A DNA stretch of 64,000 nucleotides from positions 1 through 64,000 of the forward strand of contig NW_003134803.1 in NCBI RefSeq assembly GCF_000003605.2, read 5' to 3'. Positions 45,043 to 56,046 of this stretch are shown here, piece by piece (the first letter of the stretch is position 1; each line of letters begins with the position of its first letter). The notes under the pieces are model-generated. The model ran no database searches. It saw only the letters and a program-made list of their open reading frames with translations, and had not been told where the DNA came from. The stretch is from Saccoglossus kowalevskii (lineage: Eukaryota; Hemichordata; Enteropneusta; Harrimaniidae). The position numbers and the translations under genes were made by a program.

Positions 45043-45122
45043 TCCAATATGTCTTGTGGTTAGGATTTGGCACTTTCACCGCTTTCACCGCCAAGGCCCG
45101 GGTTCAATTCCCGGTGTGGGAA
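45043..45122 (+). pseudogene. tRNA-like with duplicated anticodon loop
   Basis: dG9; 9-nt duplication, C4A, A14T, G31A. Confidence 0.75.
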
Positions 45123-45335
45123 TACCTGTTTTAGATTCCTGGTCAGTTGAACATCGCAGCTTGTATAAAATTCCCAAAGACAATTTAATTAAAAGACATA
45201 AATTGGCCTCTCGTATTTGTTGCCTTATTACATGAGAATATATAATACACGACGTGCAGTTCATGTCACAAGCATCCGATTGTATGCCATACTCGTGTTT
45301 TCCCGATAAATAGGAAACGCTTTCAAATGTCAACG

Positions 45336-45362
45336 TCCCATATGGTCTAGTGGTTAGGATTT
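45336..45362 (+). pseudogene. truncated tRNA-Glu stub
   Basis: 27-nt stub, 110-bp unit. Confidence 0.8.
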
Positions 45363-45445
45363 TGTGCAGTTCATGTCACAAGCATCCGATTGTATGCCGT
45401 ACTTGTGTTTTCCCGATAAATAGGAAACGCCTTCATACGACAACG

Positions 45446-45517
45446 TCCCATATGGTCTAGTGGTTAGGATTTGACGCTTTCACCGCCAAGGCCCGGGTTC
45501 AATTCACGGTGTGGGAA
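45446..45517 (+). tRNA. tRNA-Glu(UUC)
   Basis: F; G29A, C61A; terminator broken (TTGT). Confidence 0.6.
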
Positions 45518-45730
45518 CACCTGTTGTAGATTCCTGGTCAGGTGTACATCGCAGCTAGTATAAAATGCTCATAGACAATTTAATAAAAATATATAAATTG
45601 CCCTCTCGTATTTGTTGCCTTATTACAAGAGAATATATAATACACGACGTGCAGTTCATGTCACAAGCATCCGATTGTATGCCATACTTGTGTTTTCCCG
45701 ATAAATAGGAAACGCCTTCATACGACAACG

Positions 45731-45801
45731 TCCCATATGTCTTGTGGTTAGGATTTGGCGCTTTCACCGCCAAGGCCCGGGTTCAATTCCAGGTGTGGGA
45801 A
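45731..45801 (+). tRNA. tRNA-Glu(UUC), dG9
   Basis: dG9; A14T, C62A. Confidence 0.66.
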
Positions 45802-46014
45802 CACCTGTTTTAGATTCCTGGACAGTGGAACATCGCAGCTTGTATAAAATGCTCATAGACAATTTAATTAAAAGATATAAATTGGCTTCTCGTATTTGTT
45901 GCCTTATTACAAGAGAATATATAATACACGACGTGCAGTTCATGTCACAAGTATCCTATTATATGCCTTACTTGTGTTTTCCCGATAAATAGGAAACGCC
46001 TTCATACGACATCA

Positions 46015-46086
46015 TCCCATATGGTCTAGTGGTTACGATTTGGCGCTTTCACCGCTAAGGCCCGGGTTCAATTCTCGGTGTGGGAA
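46015..46086 (+). tRNA. tRNA-Glu(UUC)
   Basis: F; G22C, C42T, C61T. Confidence 0.65.
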
Positions 46087-46299
46087 TACCTGTTTTAGAT
46101 TCCTGGTCAGTTGCACATCGCAGCTTGTATAAAATTCTCAAAGACAATTTAATCAAAAGATATAAATTGGCCACTCGTATTTGTTGCCTTATTACAAGAG
46201 AATATATAATACACGACTTGCATTTCATGTCACAAGCATCCGATCGTATGCCATACTTGTGTTTTCCCGATAAATAGGAAACGCCTTCAAATGTCAACG

Positions 46300-46371
46300 T
46301 CCCATATGGTTTAGTGGTTAGGATTTGTCGCTTTCACCGCCAAGGCTCGGGTTCAATTCCCGGTGTGAGAA
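46300..46371 (+). tRNA. tRNA-Glu(UUC)
   Basis: F; C12T, G29T, C48T, G69A. Confidence 0.62.
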
Positions 46372-46584
46372 CACCCGTTTTAGATTCCTGGTCAATTGAA
46401 CATCGCAGCTTGTACAACATTCTCAAAGACAATTTAAATAAAAGACATAAATTCGCCTCTCGTATTTGTTGCCTTATTACATGAGAATATATAATACACG
46501 ACGTGCAGTTCATGTCACAAGCATCCGATTGTATGCCATACTCGTGTTTTCCCGATAAATAGGAAACGCTTTCAAATGTCAACG

Positions 46585-46611
46585 TCCCATATGGTCTAGT
46601 GGTTAGGATTT
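46585..46611 (+). pseudogene. truncated tRNA-Glu stub
   Basis: 27-nt stub, 110-bp unit. Confidence 0.8.
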
Positions 46612-46694
46612 TGTGCAGTTCGTGTCACAAGCATCCGATTGTATGCCGTACTTGTGTTTTCCCGATAAATAGGAAACGCCTTCATACGACAACG

Positions 46695-46766
46695 TCCCAT
46701 ATGGTCTAGTGGTTGGGATTTGGCGCTTTCACCGCCAAGGCCCGGGTTCAATTCCCGGTGTGGGAA
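46695..46766 (+). tRNA. tRNA-Glu(UUC)
   Basis: F; A21G only. Confidence 0.82.
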
Positions 46767-46979
46767 CAGTTGTTTTAGATTCCTGGTCAGGTGTACGTCG
46801 CAGCTAGTATAAAATGCTCATAGACAATTTAATAAAAATATATAAATTGCCCTCTCGTATTTGTTGCCTTATTACAAGAGAATATATAATACACGACGTG
46901 CAGTTCATGTCACAAGCATCCGATTGTATGCCATACTTGTGTTTTCCCGATAAATAGGAAACGCCTTCATACGACAACG

Positions 46980-47059
46980 TCCAATATGTCTTGTGGTTAG
47001 GATTTGGCACTTTCACCGCTTTCACCGCCAAGGCCCGGGTTCAATTCCCGGTGTGGGAA
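46980..47059 (+). pseudogene. tRNA-like with duplicated anticodon loop
   Basis: dG9; 9-nt duplication; as 45043. Confidence 0.75.
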
Positions 47060-47272
47060 TACCTGTTTTAGATTTCTGGTCAGTTGAACATCGCAGCTTG
47101 TATAAAATTCCCAAAGACAATTTAATTAAAAGACATAAATTGGCCTCTCGTATTTGTTGCCTTATTACATGAGAATATATAATACACGACGTGCAGTTCA
47201 TGTCACAAGCATCCGATTATATGCCATACTCGTGTTTTCCCGATAAATAGGAAACGCTTTCAAATGTCAACG

Positions 47273-47299
47273 TCCCATATGGTCTAGTGGTTAGGATTT
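47273..47299 (+). pseudogene. truncated tRNA-Glu stub
   Basis: 27-nt stub, 110-bp unit. Confidence 0.8.
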
Positions 47300-47382
47300 T
47301 GTGCAGTTCATGTCACAAGCATCCGATTGTATGCCGTACTTGTGTTTTCCCGATAAATAGGAAACGCCTTCATACGACAACG

Positions 47383-47454
47383 TCCCATATGGTCTAGTGG
47401 TTGGGATTTGGCGCTTTCACCGCCAAGGCCCGGGTTCAATTCCCGGTGTGGGAA
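47383..47454 (+). tRNA. tRNA-Glu(UUC)
   Basis: F; A21G only. Confidence 0.82.
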
Positions 47455-47667
47455 CACTTGTTTTAGATTCCTGGTCAGGTGTACATCGCAGCTAGTATAA
47501 AATGCTCATAGACAATTTAATAAAAATATATAAATTGCCCTCTCGTATTTGTTGCCTTATTACAAGAGAATATATAATACACGACGTGCAGTTCATGTCA
47601 CAAGCATCCGATTGTATGCCATACTTGTGTTTTCCCGATAAATAGGAAACGCCTTCATACGACAACG

Positions 47668-47747
47668 TCCAATATGTCTTGTGGTTAGGATTTGGCACTT
47701 TCACCGCTTTCACCGCCAAGGCCCGGGTTCAATTCCCGGTGTGGGAA
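47668..47747 (+). pseudogene. tRNA-like with duplicated anticodon loop
   Basis: dG9; 9-nt duplication; as 45043 (+2,625 bp). Confidence 0.75.
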
Positions 47748-47960
47748 TACCTGTTTTAGATTCCTGGTCAGTTGAACATCGCAGCTTGTATAAAATTCCC
47801 AAAGACAATTTAATTAAAAGACATAAATTGGCCTCTCGTATTTGTTGCCTTATTACATGAGAATATATAATACACGACGTGCAGTTCATGTCACAAGCAT
47901 CCGATTGTATGTCATACTCGTGTTTTCCCGATAAATAGGAAACGCTTTCAAATGTCAACG

Positions 47961-47987
47961 TCCCATATGGTCTAGTGGTTAGGATTT
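47961..47987 (+). pseudogene. truncated tRNA-Glu stub
   Basis: 27-nt stub, 110-bp unit. Confidence 0.8.
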
Positions 47988-48070
47988 TGTGCAGTTCATG
48001 TCACAAGCATCCGATTGTATGCCGTACTTGTGTTTTCCCGATAAATAGGAAACGCCTTCATACGACAACG

Positions 48071-48142
48071 TCCCATATGGTCTAGTGGTTAGGATTTGAC
48101 GCTTTCACCGCCAAGGCCCGGGTTCAATTCACGGTGTGGGAA
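48071..48142 (+). tRNA. tRNA-Glu(UUC)
   Basis: F; G29A, C61A; broken terminator (TTGT). Confidence 0.6.
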
Positions 48143-48355
48143 CACCTGTTGTAGATTCCTGGTCAGGTGTACATCGCAGCTAGTATAAAATGCTCATAGA
48201 CAATTTAATAAAAATATATAAATTGCCCTCTCGTATTTGTTGCCTTATTACAAGAGAATATATAATACACGACGTGCAGTTCATGTCACAAGCATCCGAT
48301 TGTATGCCATACTTGTGTTTTCCCGATAAATAGGAAACGCCTTCATACGACAACG

Positions 48356-48426
48356 TCCCATATGTCTTGTGGTTAGGATTTGGCGCTTTCACCGCCAAGG
48401 CCCGGGTTCAATTCCAGGTGTGGGAA
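48356..48426 (+). tRNA. tRNA-Glu(UUC), dG9
   Basis: dG9; A14T, C62A. Confidence 0.66.
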
Positions 48427-48639
48427 CACCTGTTTTAGATTCCTGGACAGTTGAACATCGCAGCTTGTATAAAATGCTCATAGACAATTTAATTAAAAGA
48501 TATAAATTGGCTTCTCGTATTTGTTGCCTTATTACAAGAGAATATATAATACACGACGTGCAGTTCATGTCACAAGTATCCTATTATATGCCTTACTTGT
48601 GTTTTCCCGATAAATAGGAAACGCCTTCATACGACATCA

Positions 48640-48711
48640 TCCCATATGGTCTAGTGGTTACGATTTGGCGCTTTCACCGCTAAGGCCCGGGTTCAATTCT
48701 CGGTGTGGGAA
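48640..48711 (+). tRNA. tRNA-Glu(UUC)
   Basis: F; G22C, C42T, C61T. Confidence 0.65.
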
Positions 48712-48924
48712 TACCTGTTTTAGATTCCTGGTCAGTTGCACATCGCAGCTTGTATAAAATTCTCAAAGACAATTTAATCAAAAGATATAAATTGGCCACT
48801 CGTATTTGTTGCCTTATTACAAGAGAATATATAATACACGACTTGCATTTCATGTCACAAGCATCCGATCGTATGCCATACTTGTGTTTTCCCGATAAAT
48901 AGGAAACGCCTTCAAATGTCAACG

Positions 48925-48996
48925 TCCCATATGGTTTAGTGGTTAGGATTTGTCGCTTTCACCGCCAAGGCTCGGGTTCAATTCCCGGTGTGAGAA
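48925..48996 (+). tRNA. tRNA-Glu(UUC)
   Basis: F; C12T, G29T, C48T, G69A. Confidence 0.62.
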
Positions 48997-49209
48997 CACC
49001 CGTTTTAGATTCCTGGTCAATTGAACATCGCAGCTTGTACAACATTCTCAAAGACAATTTAAATAAAAGACATAAATTCGCCTCTCGTATTTGTTGCCTT
49101 ATTACATGAGAATATATAATACACGACGTGCAGTTCATGTCACAAGCATCCGATTGTATGCCATACTCGTGTTTTCCCGATAAATAGGAAACGCTTTCAA
49201 ATGTCAACG

Positions 49210-49236
49210 TCCCATATGGTCTAGTGGTTAGGATTT
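49210..49236 (+). pseudogene. truncated tRNA-Glu stub
   Basis: 27-nt stub, 109-bp unit. Confidence 0.8.
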
Positions 49237-49318
49237 TGTGCAGTTCATGTCAAAGCATCCGATTGTATGCCATACTTGTGTTTTCCTGATAAATAGGAAA
49301 CGATTTCAAATGACAACG

Positions 49319-49390
49319 TCCCATATGGTCTAGTGGTTAGGATTTGGCGCTTTCACCGCCATGGCCCGGGTTCAATTCCCGGTGTGGGAA
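49319..49390 (+). tRNA. tRNA-Glu(UUC)
   Basis: F; A44T only; all stems intact. Confidence 0.86.
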
Positions 49391-49603
49391 CACCTGTTTT
49401 AGATTCCTGGTCAGGTGAACATCGCAGCTTGTATAAAATGCTCATAGACAATTTAATAAAAATATATAAATTGCCCTTTCGTATTTGTTGCCTTATTACA
49501 AGAGAATATATAATACACGACGTGCAGTTCATGTCACAAGCATCCGATTGTATGCCATACTCGTGTTTTCCCGATAAATAGGAAACGCTTTCAAATGTCA
49601 ACG

Positions 49604-49630
49604 TCCCATATGGTCTAGTGGTTAGGATTT
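49604..49630 (+). pseudogene. truncated tRNA-Glu stub
   Basis: 27-nt stub, 110-bp unit. Confidence 0.8.
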
Positions 49631-49713
49631 TGTGCAGTTCATGTCACAAGCATCCGATTGTATGCCGTACTTGTTTTTTCCCGATAAATAGGAAACGCCT
49701 TCATACGACAACG

Positions 49714-49785
49714 TCCCATATGGTCTAGTGGTTAGGATTTGTCGCTTTCACCGCCAAGGCCCGGGTTCAATTACCGGTGTGGGAA
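49714..49785 (+). tRNA. tRNA-Glu(UUC)
   Basis: F; G29T, C60A. Confidence 0.65.
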
Positions 49786-49998
49786 CACCTGTTTTAGATT
49801 CCTGGTCAGTTGAACATCGCAGCTTGTATAAAATGCTCATAGACAATTTAATAAAAATATGTAAATTGCCCTCTCGTATTTGTTGCCTTATTACAAGAGA
49901 ATATATAATACACGACGTGCAGTTCATGTCACAAGTATCCTATTATATGCCTTACTTGTGTTTTCCCGATAAATAGGAAACGCCTTCATACGACAACG

Positions 49999-50070
49999 TC
50001 CCATATGGTCTGGTGGTTAGGATTTGGCGCTTTCACCGCAAATGACAGGGTTCAATTCCCGGTGTGGGAA
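49999..50070 (+). pseudogene. tRNA-Glu-like, decayed T-stem
   Basis: F; A14G, C42A, G45T, C47A, C49A. Confidence 0.55.
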
Positions 50071-50283
50071 CACCTGTTTTAGATTCCTGGTCAGTTGAAC
50101 ATCGCAGCCTGTATAAAATGCTCATAGACAATTTAATTAAAATATATAAATTGGCCTCTCGTATTTGTTGCCTTATTACAAGAGAATATATAATACACGG
50201 CTTGCAGTTCATGTCACAAGCATCCGATTGTATGCCATACTTGTGTCTTCCCGATAAATAGGAAACGCCTTCAAATGTCAACG

Positions 50284-50355
50284 TCCCATATGGTTTAGTG
50301 GTTAGGATTTGTCGCATTCACCGCCAAGGCCCGGGTTCAATTCCAGGTGTGGGAA
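50284..50355 (+). pseudogene. tRNA-Glu-like, U33 lost
   Basis: F; C12T, G29T, T33A, C62A; same as 611. Confidence 0.7.
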
Positions 50356-50568
50356 CACCTGTTTTAGATTCCTGGACAGTTGAACATCGCAGCTTGTATA
50401 AAATGCTCATAGACAATTTAATTAAAAGATATAAATTGGCCTCTCGTATTTGTTGCCTTATTACAAGAGAATATATAATACACCACGTGCAGTTCATGTC
50501 ACAAGTATCCTATTATATGCCTTACTTGTGTTTTCCCGATAAATAGGAAACGCCTTCATTCGACAACG

Positions 50569-50640
50569 TCCCATATGGTCTAGTGGTTAGGATTTGGCGC
50601 TTTCACCGCCAATGCCCGTGTTCAATTCCCGGTGTGGGAA
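50569..50640 (+). tRNA. tRNA-Glu(UUC)
   Basis: F; G45T, G51T; terminator broken (TTAT). Confidence 0.6.
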
Positions 50641-50853
50641 TACCTGTTATAGATTCCTGGTCAGTTGAACATCGCAGCTTGTATAAAATTCTCAAAGACA
50701 ATTTAATTAAAAGATATAAATTGGCCTCTCGTATTGGTTGCTTTATTACAAGAGAATATATAATACACGACGTGCAGTTCATGTCACAAGTATCCTATTA
50801 TATGCCTTACTTGTGTTTTCCCGATAAATAGGAAACGCTTTCATACGACAACG

Positions 50854-50924
50854 TCCCATATGTCTTGTGGTTAGGATTTGGCGCTTTCACCGCCAAGGCC
50901 CGGGATCAATTCCCGGTGTGGGAA
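50854..50924 (+). tRNA. tRNA-Glu(UUC), dG9
   Basis: dG9; A14T, T53A. Confidence 0.6.
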
Positions 50925-51137
50925 CACCTGTTTTATATTCCTGGTCAGTTGAACATCGCAGCTTGTATAAAATGCTCATAGACAATTTAATTAAAAGATA
51001 TAAATTGGTGTCTCGCATTTGTTGCCTTATTACAAGAGAATATATAATACACGACGTGCAGTTCATGTTACAAGTATCCGATTGTATGCCATACTTGTGT
51101 TTTCCCGATAAGTAGGAAACGCCTTCATACGACAACG

Positions 51138-51209
51138 TCCCAAATGGTCTAGTGATTAGGATTTGGCGCTTTCACCGCCAAGGCCCGGGTTCAATTCCCG
51201 GTGTGGGAA
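51138..51209 (+). tRNA. tRNA-Glu(UUC)
   Basis: F; T6A, G18A; terminator broken (TTAT). Confidence 0.62.
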
Positions 51210-51416
51210 CACCTGTTATAGATTCCTGGTCAGTTAAACATCGCAGCTTGTATAAAATTATCATAGACAATTTAATTAAAAGATATAAATTAGCTTCTCG
51301 TATTTGTTGGCTTGATTACAAGATAATATTCGACATTCAGATCATGTCACAAGCATCCGATTGTATGCCATACTTGTGTTTTCCCGATAAATATTAAACG
51401 CCTTCATTCGACAACG

Positions 51417-51488
51417 TCCCATATATTCTAGTGGTTAGGATTTGGCGCTTTCACCGCCAAGGCCCGGGTTCAATTCCCGGTGTGGGAA
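51417..51488 (+). tRNA. tRNA-Glu(UUC)
   Basis: F; G9A, G10T; terminator broken (CTTT). Confidence 0.62.
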
Positions 51489-51701
51489 CACCTGCTTTAG
51501 ATTCCTGGTCAGTTGAACATCGCAGCCTGTATAAAATGCGCATAGACAATTTAATTAAAATATATAAATTGGCGTCTCGTATTTGTTGCCTTATTACTTG
51601 TGAATATATAATACACGACGTGCAGTTTATGTCACAATCATTAGATTATATGCCATACTTGTGTTTTCCCGATAAATAGGAAACGCCTTCAAATGTCAAC
51701 G

Positions 51702-51786
51702 TCCCATATGGTCTAGTGATTAGGATGTGGCGCTTTCACCGCCAAGGCCCGGGTTCAATTCCCGGGTTCAATTCCCGGTGTGTAAA
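51702..51786 (+). pseudogene. tRNA-Glu-like with duplicated T-arm
   Basis: 13-nt T-loop/B-box duplication (85 nt); G18A, T26G, G69T, G70A. Confidence 0.75.
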
Positions 51787-51999
51787 CACTTCTTTTAGAT
51801 TCCTGGTCAGTTGAACATCGCAGCTTGTACAAAATTCTCAAAGACAATTTGAATAAAAGATATAAATTGGCCTCTCGTATTTGTTGCTTTATTACAAGAG
51901 AATATATAATACAGGACGTGCAGTTGATGACACAAGTATCGTATTATATGCCTTACTTGTGTTTTCAAGATAAATAGGAAACGCCTTCATACGACAACG

Positions 52000-52070
52000 T
52001 CCTATGTGTCTAGTGATTAGGATTTGGCGCTTTCACCGCCAAGGCCCGGGTTCAATTCCCGGTGTGGGAA
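52000..52070 (+). tRNA. tRNA-Glu(UUC), dG9
   Basis: dG9; C4T, A7G, G18A. Confidence 0.55.
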
Positions 52071-52283
52071 CACCTGTTTTAGATTCCTGGTCAGTTGAAC
52101 ATCGCAGCATGTATAAAATTAGCATAGACAATTTAATTAAAAGATATAATTTGGCCTCTCGTATTTGTTGCCTTATTGCAAGAGAATATATAATACACGA
52201 CGTGCAGTTCATGTCACAAGTATCCTATTATATGCCTTACTTGTGTTTTCCCGATAAATAGGAAACGCTTTCATACGACAACG

Positions 52284-52354
52284 TCCCATATGTCTTGTGG
52301 TTAGGATTTGGCGCTTTCACCGCCAAGGCCCGGGATCAATTCCCGGTGTGGGAA
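52284..52354 (+). tRNA. tRNA-Glu(UUC), dG9
   Basis: dG9; A14T, T53A. Confidence 0.6.
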
Positions 52355-52567
52355 CACCTGTTTTATATTCCTGGTCAGTTGAACATCACAGCTTGTATAA
52401 AATGCTCATAGACAATTTAATTAAAAGATATAAATCGGCCTCTCGTATTTATTGCCTTATTACAAGAGAATATATAATACACGACGTGCAGTTCATGTCA
52501 CAAGTATCCTATTACATGCCTTACTTGTGTTTTCCCGATAAATAGGAAACGACTTCTAATGTCAACG

Positions 52568-52639
52568 TCCCATATGGTCTAGTGGTTAGAATTTGGCGCT
52601 TTCACCGCCAAGGCCCGGGATCAATTCCCGGTGTGGGAA
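52568..52639 (+). tRNA. tRNA-Glu(UUC)
   Basis: F; G23A, T53A. Confidence 0.62.
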
Positions 52640-52852
52640 CACCTGTTTTATATTCCTGGTCAGTTGAACATCGCAGCTTGTATAAAATGCTCATAGACAA
52701 TTTAATTAAAAGATATAAATTGGTGTCTCGCATTTGTTGCCTTATTACAAGAGAATATATAATACACGACGTGCAGTTCATGTTACAAGTATCCGATTGT
52801 ATGCCATACTTGTGTTTTCCCGATAAGTAGGAAACGCCTTCATACGACAACG

Positions 52853-52924
52853 TCCCAAATGGTCTAGTGATTAGGATTTGGCGCTTTCACCGCCAAGGCC
52901 CGGGTTCAATTCCCGGTGTGGGAA
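52853..52924 (+). tRNA. tRNA-Glu(UUC)
   Basis: F; T6A, G18A; broken terminator; as 51138. Confidence 0.62.
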
Positions 52925-53131
52925 CACCTGTTATAGATTCCTGGTCAGTTAAACATCGCAGCTTGTATAAAATTATCATAGACAATTTAATTAAAAGATA
53001 TAAATTAGCTTCTCGTATTTGTTGGCTTGATTACAAGATAATATTCGACATTCAGATCATGTCACAAGCATCCGATTGTATGCCATACTTGTGTTTTCCC
53101 GATAAATATTAAACGCCTTCATTCGACAACG

Positions 53132-53203
53132 TCCCATATATTCTAGTGGTTAGGATTTGGCGCTTTCACCGCCAAGGCCCGGGTTCAATTCCCGGTGTGG
53201 GAA
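53132..53203 (+). tRNA. tRNA-Glu(UUC)
   Basis: F; G9A, G10T; broken terminator; as 51417. Confidence 0.62.
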
Positions 53204-53416
53204 CACCTGCTTTAGATTCCTGGTCAGTTGAACATCGCAGCCTGTATAAAATGCGCATAGACAATTTAATTAAAATATATAAATTGGCGTCTCGTATTTG
53301 TTGCCTTATTACTTGTGAATATATAATACACGACGTGCAGTTCATGTCACAAGTATCCTATTATATGCCTTACTTGTGTTTTCCCGATAAATAGGAAACG
53401 CTTTCATACGACAACG

Positions 53417-53487
53417 TCCCATATGTCTAGTGGTTAGGATTTGGCGCTTTCACCGCCAAGGCACGGTTTCAATTCCCGGTGTGGGAA
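53417..53487 (+). tRNA. tRNA-Glu(UUC), dG9
   Basis: dG9; C48A, G52T. Confidence 0.6.
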
Positions 53488-53700
53488 TACCTGTTTTAGA
53501 TTCCTGGTCAGTTGAACATCGCAGTTTGTATAAAATTCACAAAGACAATTTAATTAAAAGATATAAATTGTCCTCTCGTATTTATTGCCTTATTTCAAGA
53601 GAATATATAATACACGACGTGCAGTTCATGTCACAAGTATCGTATTATATGCCTTACTTGTGTTTTCCCGATAAATAGGAAACGCCTTCATACGACAACG

Positions 53701-53771
53701 TCCCATATGTCCAGTGGTTAGGATTTGGCGCTTTCACCGCCAAGGCCCGGGTTCAATTCCCGGTGTGGGAA
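53701..53771 (+). tRNA. tRNA-Glu(UUC), dG9
   Basis: dG9; T13C. Confidence 0.7.
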
Positions 53772-53984
53772 CACCTGTTTTAGATTCCTGGTCAGTTGAA
53801 CTACGCAGCTTGTATAAAACGCTCATAGACAATTTAATTAAAAGATTTAAATTGGCCTCTCGTATTTGTTGCCTTATTAAAAGAGAATATATAATACACG
53901 ACGTGCAGTTCATGTCACAAGTATCCTATTATATGCCTTACTTGTGTTTTCCCGATAAATAGGAAACGCCTTCATACGACAACG

Positions 53985-54055
53985 TCCCATATGTCTAGTG
54001 GTTAGGATTTGGCGCTTTCACCGCCAAGGCCCTGGTTCAATTCCCGGTGTGGGAA
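53985..54055 (+). tRNA. tRNA-Glu(UUC), dG9
   Basis: dG9; G50T. Confidence 0.65.
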
Positions 54056-54266
54056 CACCTGTTTTAGATTCCTGGTCAGTTGAACATCGCAGCTTGTACA
54101 AAATTCTCAAAGACAATTTAAATAAAAGATATAAATTGGCCTCTCGTATTTGTTGCCTTATTACAAGAGAATATATAATACACGACGTGCAGTTCATGTC
54201 ACAAGTATCGTATTATATGCCTTACTTGTGTTTTCCCGATAAATAGGAACGCCTTCATACGACACG

Positions 54267-54339
54267 TCCCATATGGTCTAGTGGATTAGGATTTGGCGCT
54301 TTCACCGCCAAGGCCCGGATTCAATTCCCGGTGTGGGAA
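54267..54339 (+). tRNA. tRNA-Glu(UUC), 73-nt form
   Basis: Extra A in the D-loop; G52A. Confidence 0.65.
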
Positions 54340-54552
54340 TACCTGTTTTAGATTCCTGGTCAGTTGAACATCGCAGCTTGTATAAAATTCTCAAAGACAA
54401 TTTAATTAAAAGATATAAATTGGCCTCTCGTATTTGTTGCCTTATTACAAGAGAATATATAATACACGACTTGCAGTTCTTGTCCCAAGCATCCGATTGT
54501 ATGCCATACTTGTGTTTTCCCGATAAATATGTATCGCCTTCATACGGCAACG

Positions 54553-54624
54553 ACCCATATGGTCTAGTGGTTAGGATTTGGCGCTTTCACCGCCGAGGCC
54601 CGGGTTCAATTCCCGGTGTGGGAA
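54553..54624 (+). tRNA. tRNA-Glu(UUC), T1A form
   Basis: F; T1A, A43G; divergent spacer follows. Confidence 0.72.
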
Positions 54625-54838
54625 CACCTGTTTTAGATTCCTGGTCAGTTGAACATCGCAGCTTGTATAAAATTATCATTGACAATTTAATTAAAAGATA
54701 TAAATTAGCTTCTCGTATTTGTTGGCTTGATTACAAGATAATATATAATATTCGACATTCAGTTCATGTCACAAGCATCCGATTGTATGCCATACTTGTG
54801 TTTTCCCGATAAATAGGAAACGCCTTCATACGACAACG

Positions 54839-54909
54839 TACCATATGTCTAGTGGTTAGGATTTGGCGCTTTCACCGACATAGCCCTGGTTCAATTCCCA
54901 GTATGGGAA
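54839..54909 (+). pseudogene. tRNA-Glu-like, dG9, decayed
   Basis: dG9; C2A, C41A, A44T, G45A, G50T, G63A, G66A. Confidence 0.55.
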
Positions 54910-55122
54910 CACCTGTTTTAGATTCCTGGTCAGTTGAACATCGCAGCTTGTATAATATGCTCATAGACAATTTAATTAAAAGATATAAATTGGCCTCTCG
55001 TATTTGTTGCCTTATTACAAGAGAATATATAATACACGACGTGCAGTTCATGTCACAACTATCCGATTGCATGCCTTACTTGTGTTTTCCCGATAAATAG
55101 GAAACGCCTTCAAATGTCATCG

Positions 55123-55194
55123 TCCCATATGGTCTAGTGATTAGGATTTGGTGCTTTCAACGCCAAGGCTCGGATTCAATTCCCGGTGTGGGAA
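55123..55194 (+). tRNA. tRNA-Glu(UUC)
   Basis: F; G18A, C30T, C38A, C48T, G52A. Confidence 0.58.
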
Positions 55195-55407
55195 CACCTG
55201 TTTTAGATTCCTGGTCAGTTGAACATCGCAGCTTTTACAAAATTCTCAAAGACAATTTAAATAAAAGATATAAATTGCCCTCTCGTATTTGTTGCCTTAT
55301 TACAAGAGAATATATAATACACGACGTGCTGTTCATGTCACAAGTATCGTATTATATGCCTTACTTGTGTTTTCCCGATAAATAGGAAACGTCTTCATAC
55401 GACAACG

Positions 55408-55478
55408 TCCAATATGTCTTGTGGTTAGGATTTGGCGCTTTCACCGCCAAGGCCCAGGTTTAATTCCCGGTGTGGGAA
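55408..55478 (+). tRNA. tRNA-Glu(UUC), dG9
   Basis: dG9; C4A, A14T, G50A, C55T. Confidence 0.52.
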
Positions 55479-55691
55479 CACCTGTTTTAGATTCCTGGTC
55501 AGTTGAACATCGCAGCTTGTATAAAATGCTCATAGATAATTTAATTAAAAGGTATAAATTGGCCTCTCGTATTTGTTGCCTTATTACAAGAGAATATATA
55601 ATACACGACGTGCAGTTCATGTCACAAGTATCCTATTATATGCCTTACTTGTGTTTTCCCGATAAATAGGAAACGCCTTCATACGACAACG

Positions 55692-55762
55692 TCCCATATG
55701 GTCTAGTGGTTAGATTTGGCGCTTTCAACGCCAAGGCCCGGATTCAATTCCTGGTGTGGGAA
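55692..55762 (+). tRNA. tRNA-Glu(UUC), dG22
   Basis: dG22; C38A, G52A, C62T. Confidence 0.6.
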
Positions 55763-55975
55763 CACCTGTTTTAGATTCCTGGTCAGTTGAACATCGCAGC
55801 TTGTAAAAAATGCTCAGAGTCAATTTAATTAAAAGATATAAATTGGCCTCTCGTATTTGTTGCCTTATTACAAGAGAATATATAATACACAACGTGCAGT
55901 TCATGTCACAAGTATCCTATTATATGCCTTACTTGTGTTTTCCCGATAAATAGGAAACGCCTTCATACGACAACG

Positions 55976-56046
55976 TCCCATATGGTCTAGTGGTTAGATT
56001 TGGCGCTTTCACCGTCAAGGCTCGGGTTCAATTCCCGGTGTGGGAA
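55976..56046 (+). tRNA. tRNA-Glu(UUC), dG22
   Basis: dG22; C41T, C48T. Confidence 0.65.

Larger units (their letters stand above)
44648..49318 (+). repeat. 688-bp and 2,625-bp nested repeats
   Basis: A 688-bp set (stub, A21G gene, 9-nt-duplicated pseudogene) starts at 44648, 46585 and 47273. Separately, 45043-46694 matches 47668-49318 at a constant +2,625 bp. Confidence 0.8.
50854..53416 (+). repeat. ~1.71-kb duplication
   Basis: Units 51138 and 51417 recur at 52853 and 53132 with identical marker changes, including broken terminators. Confidence 0.78.
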
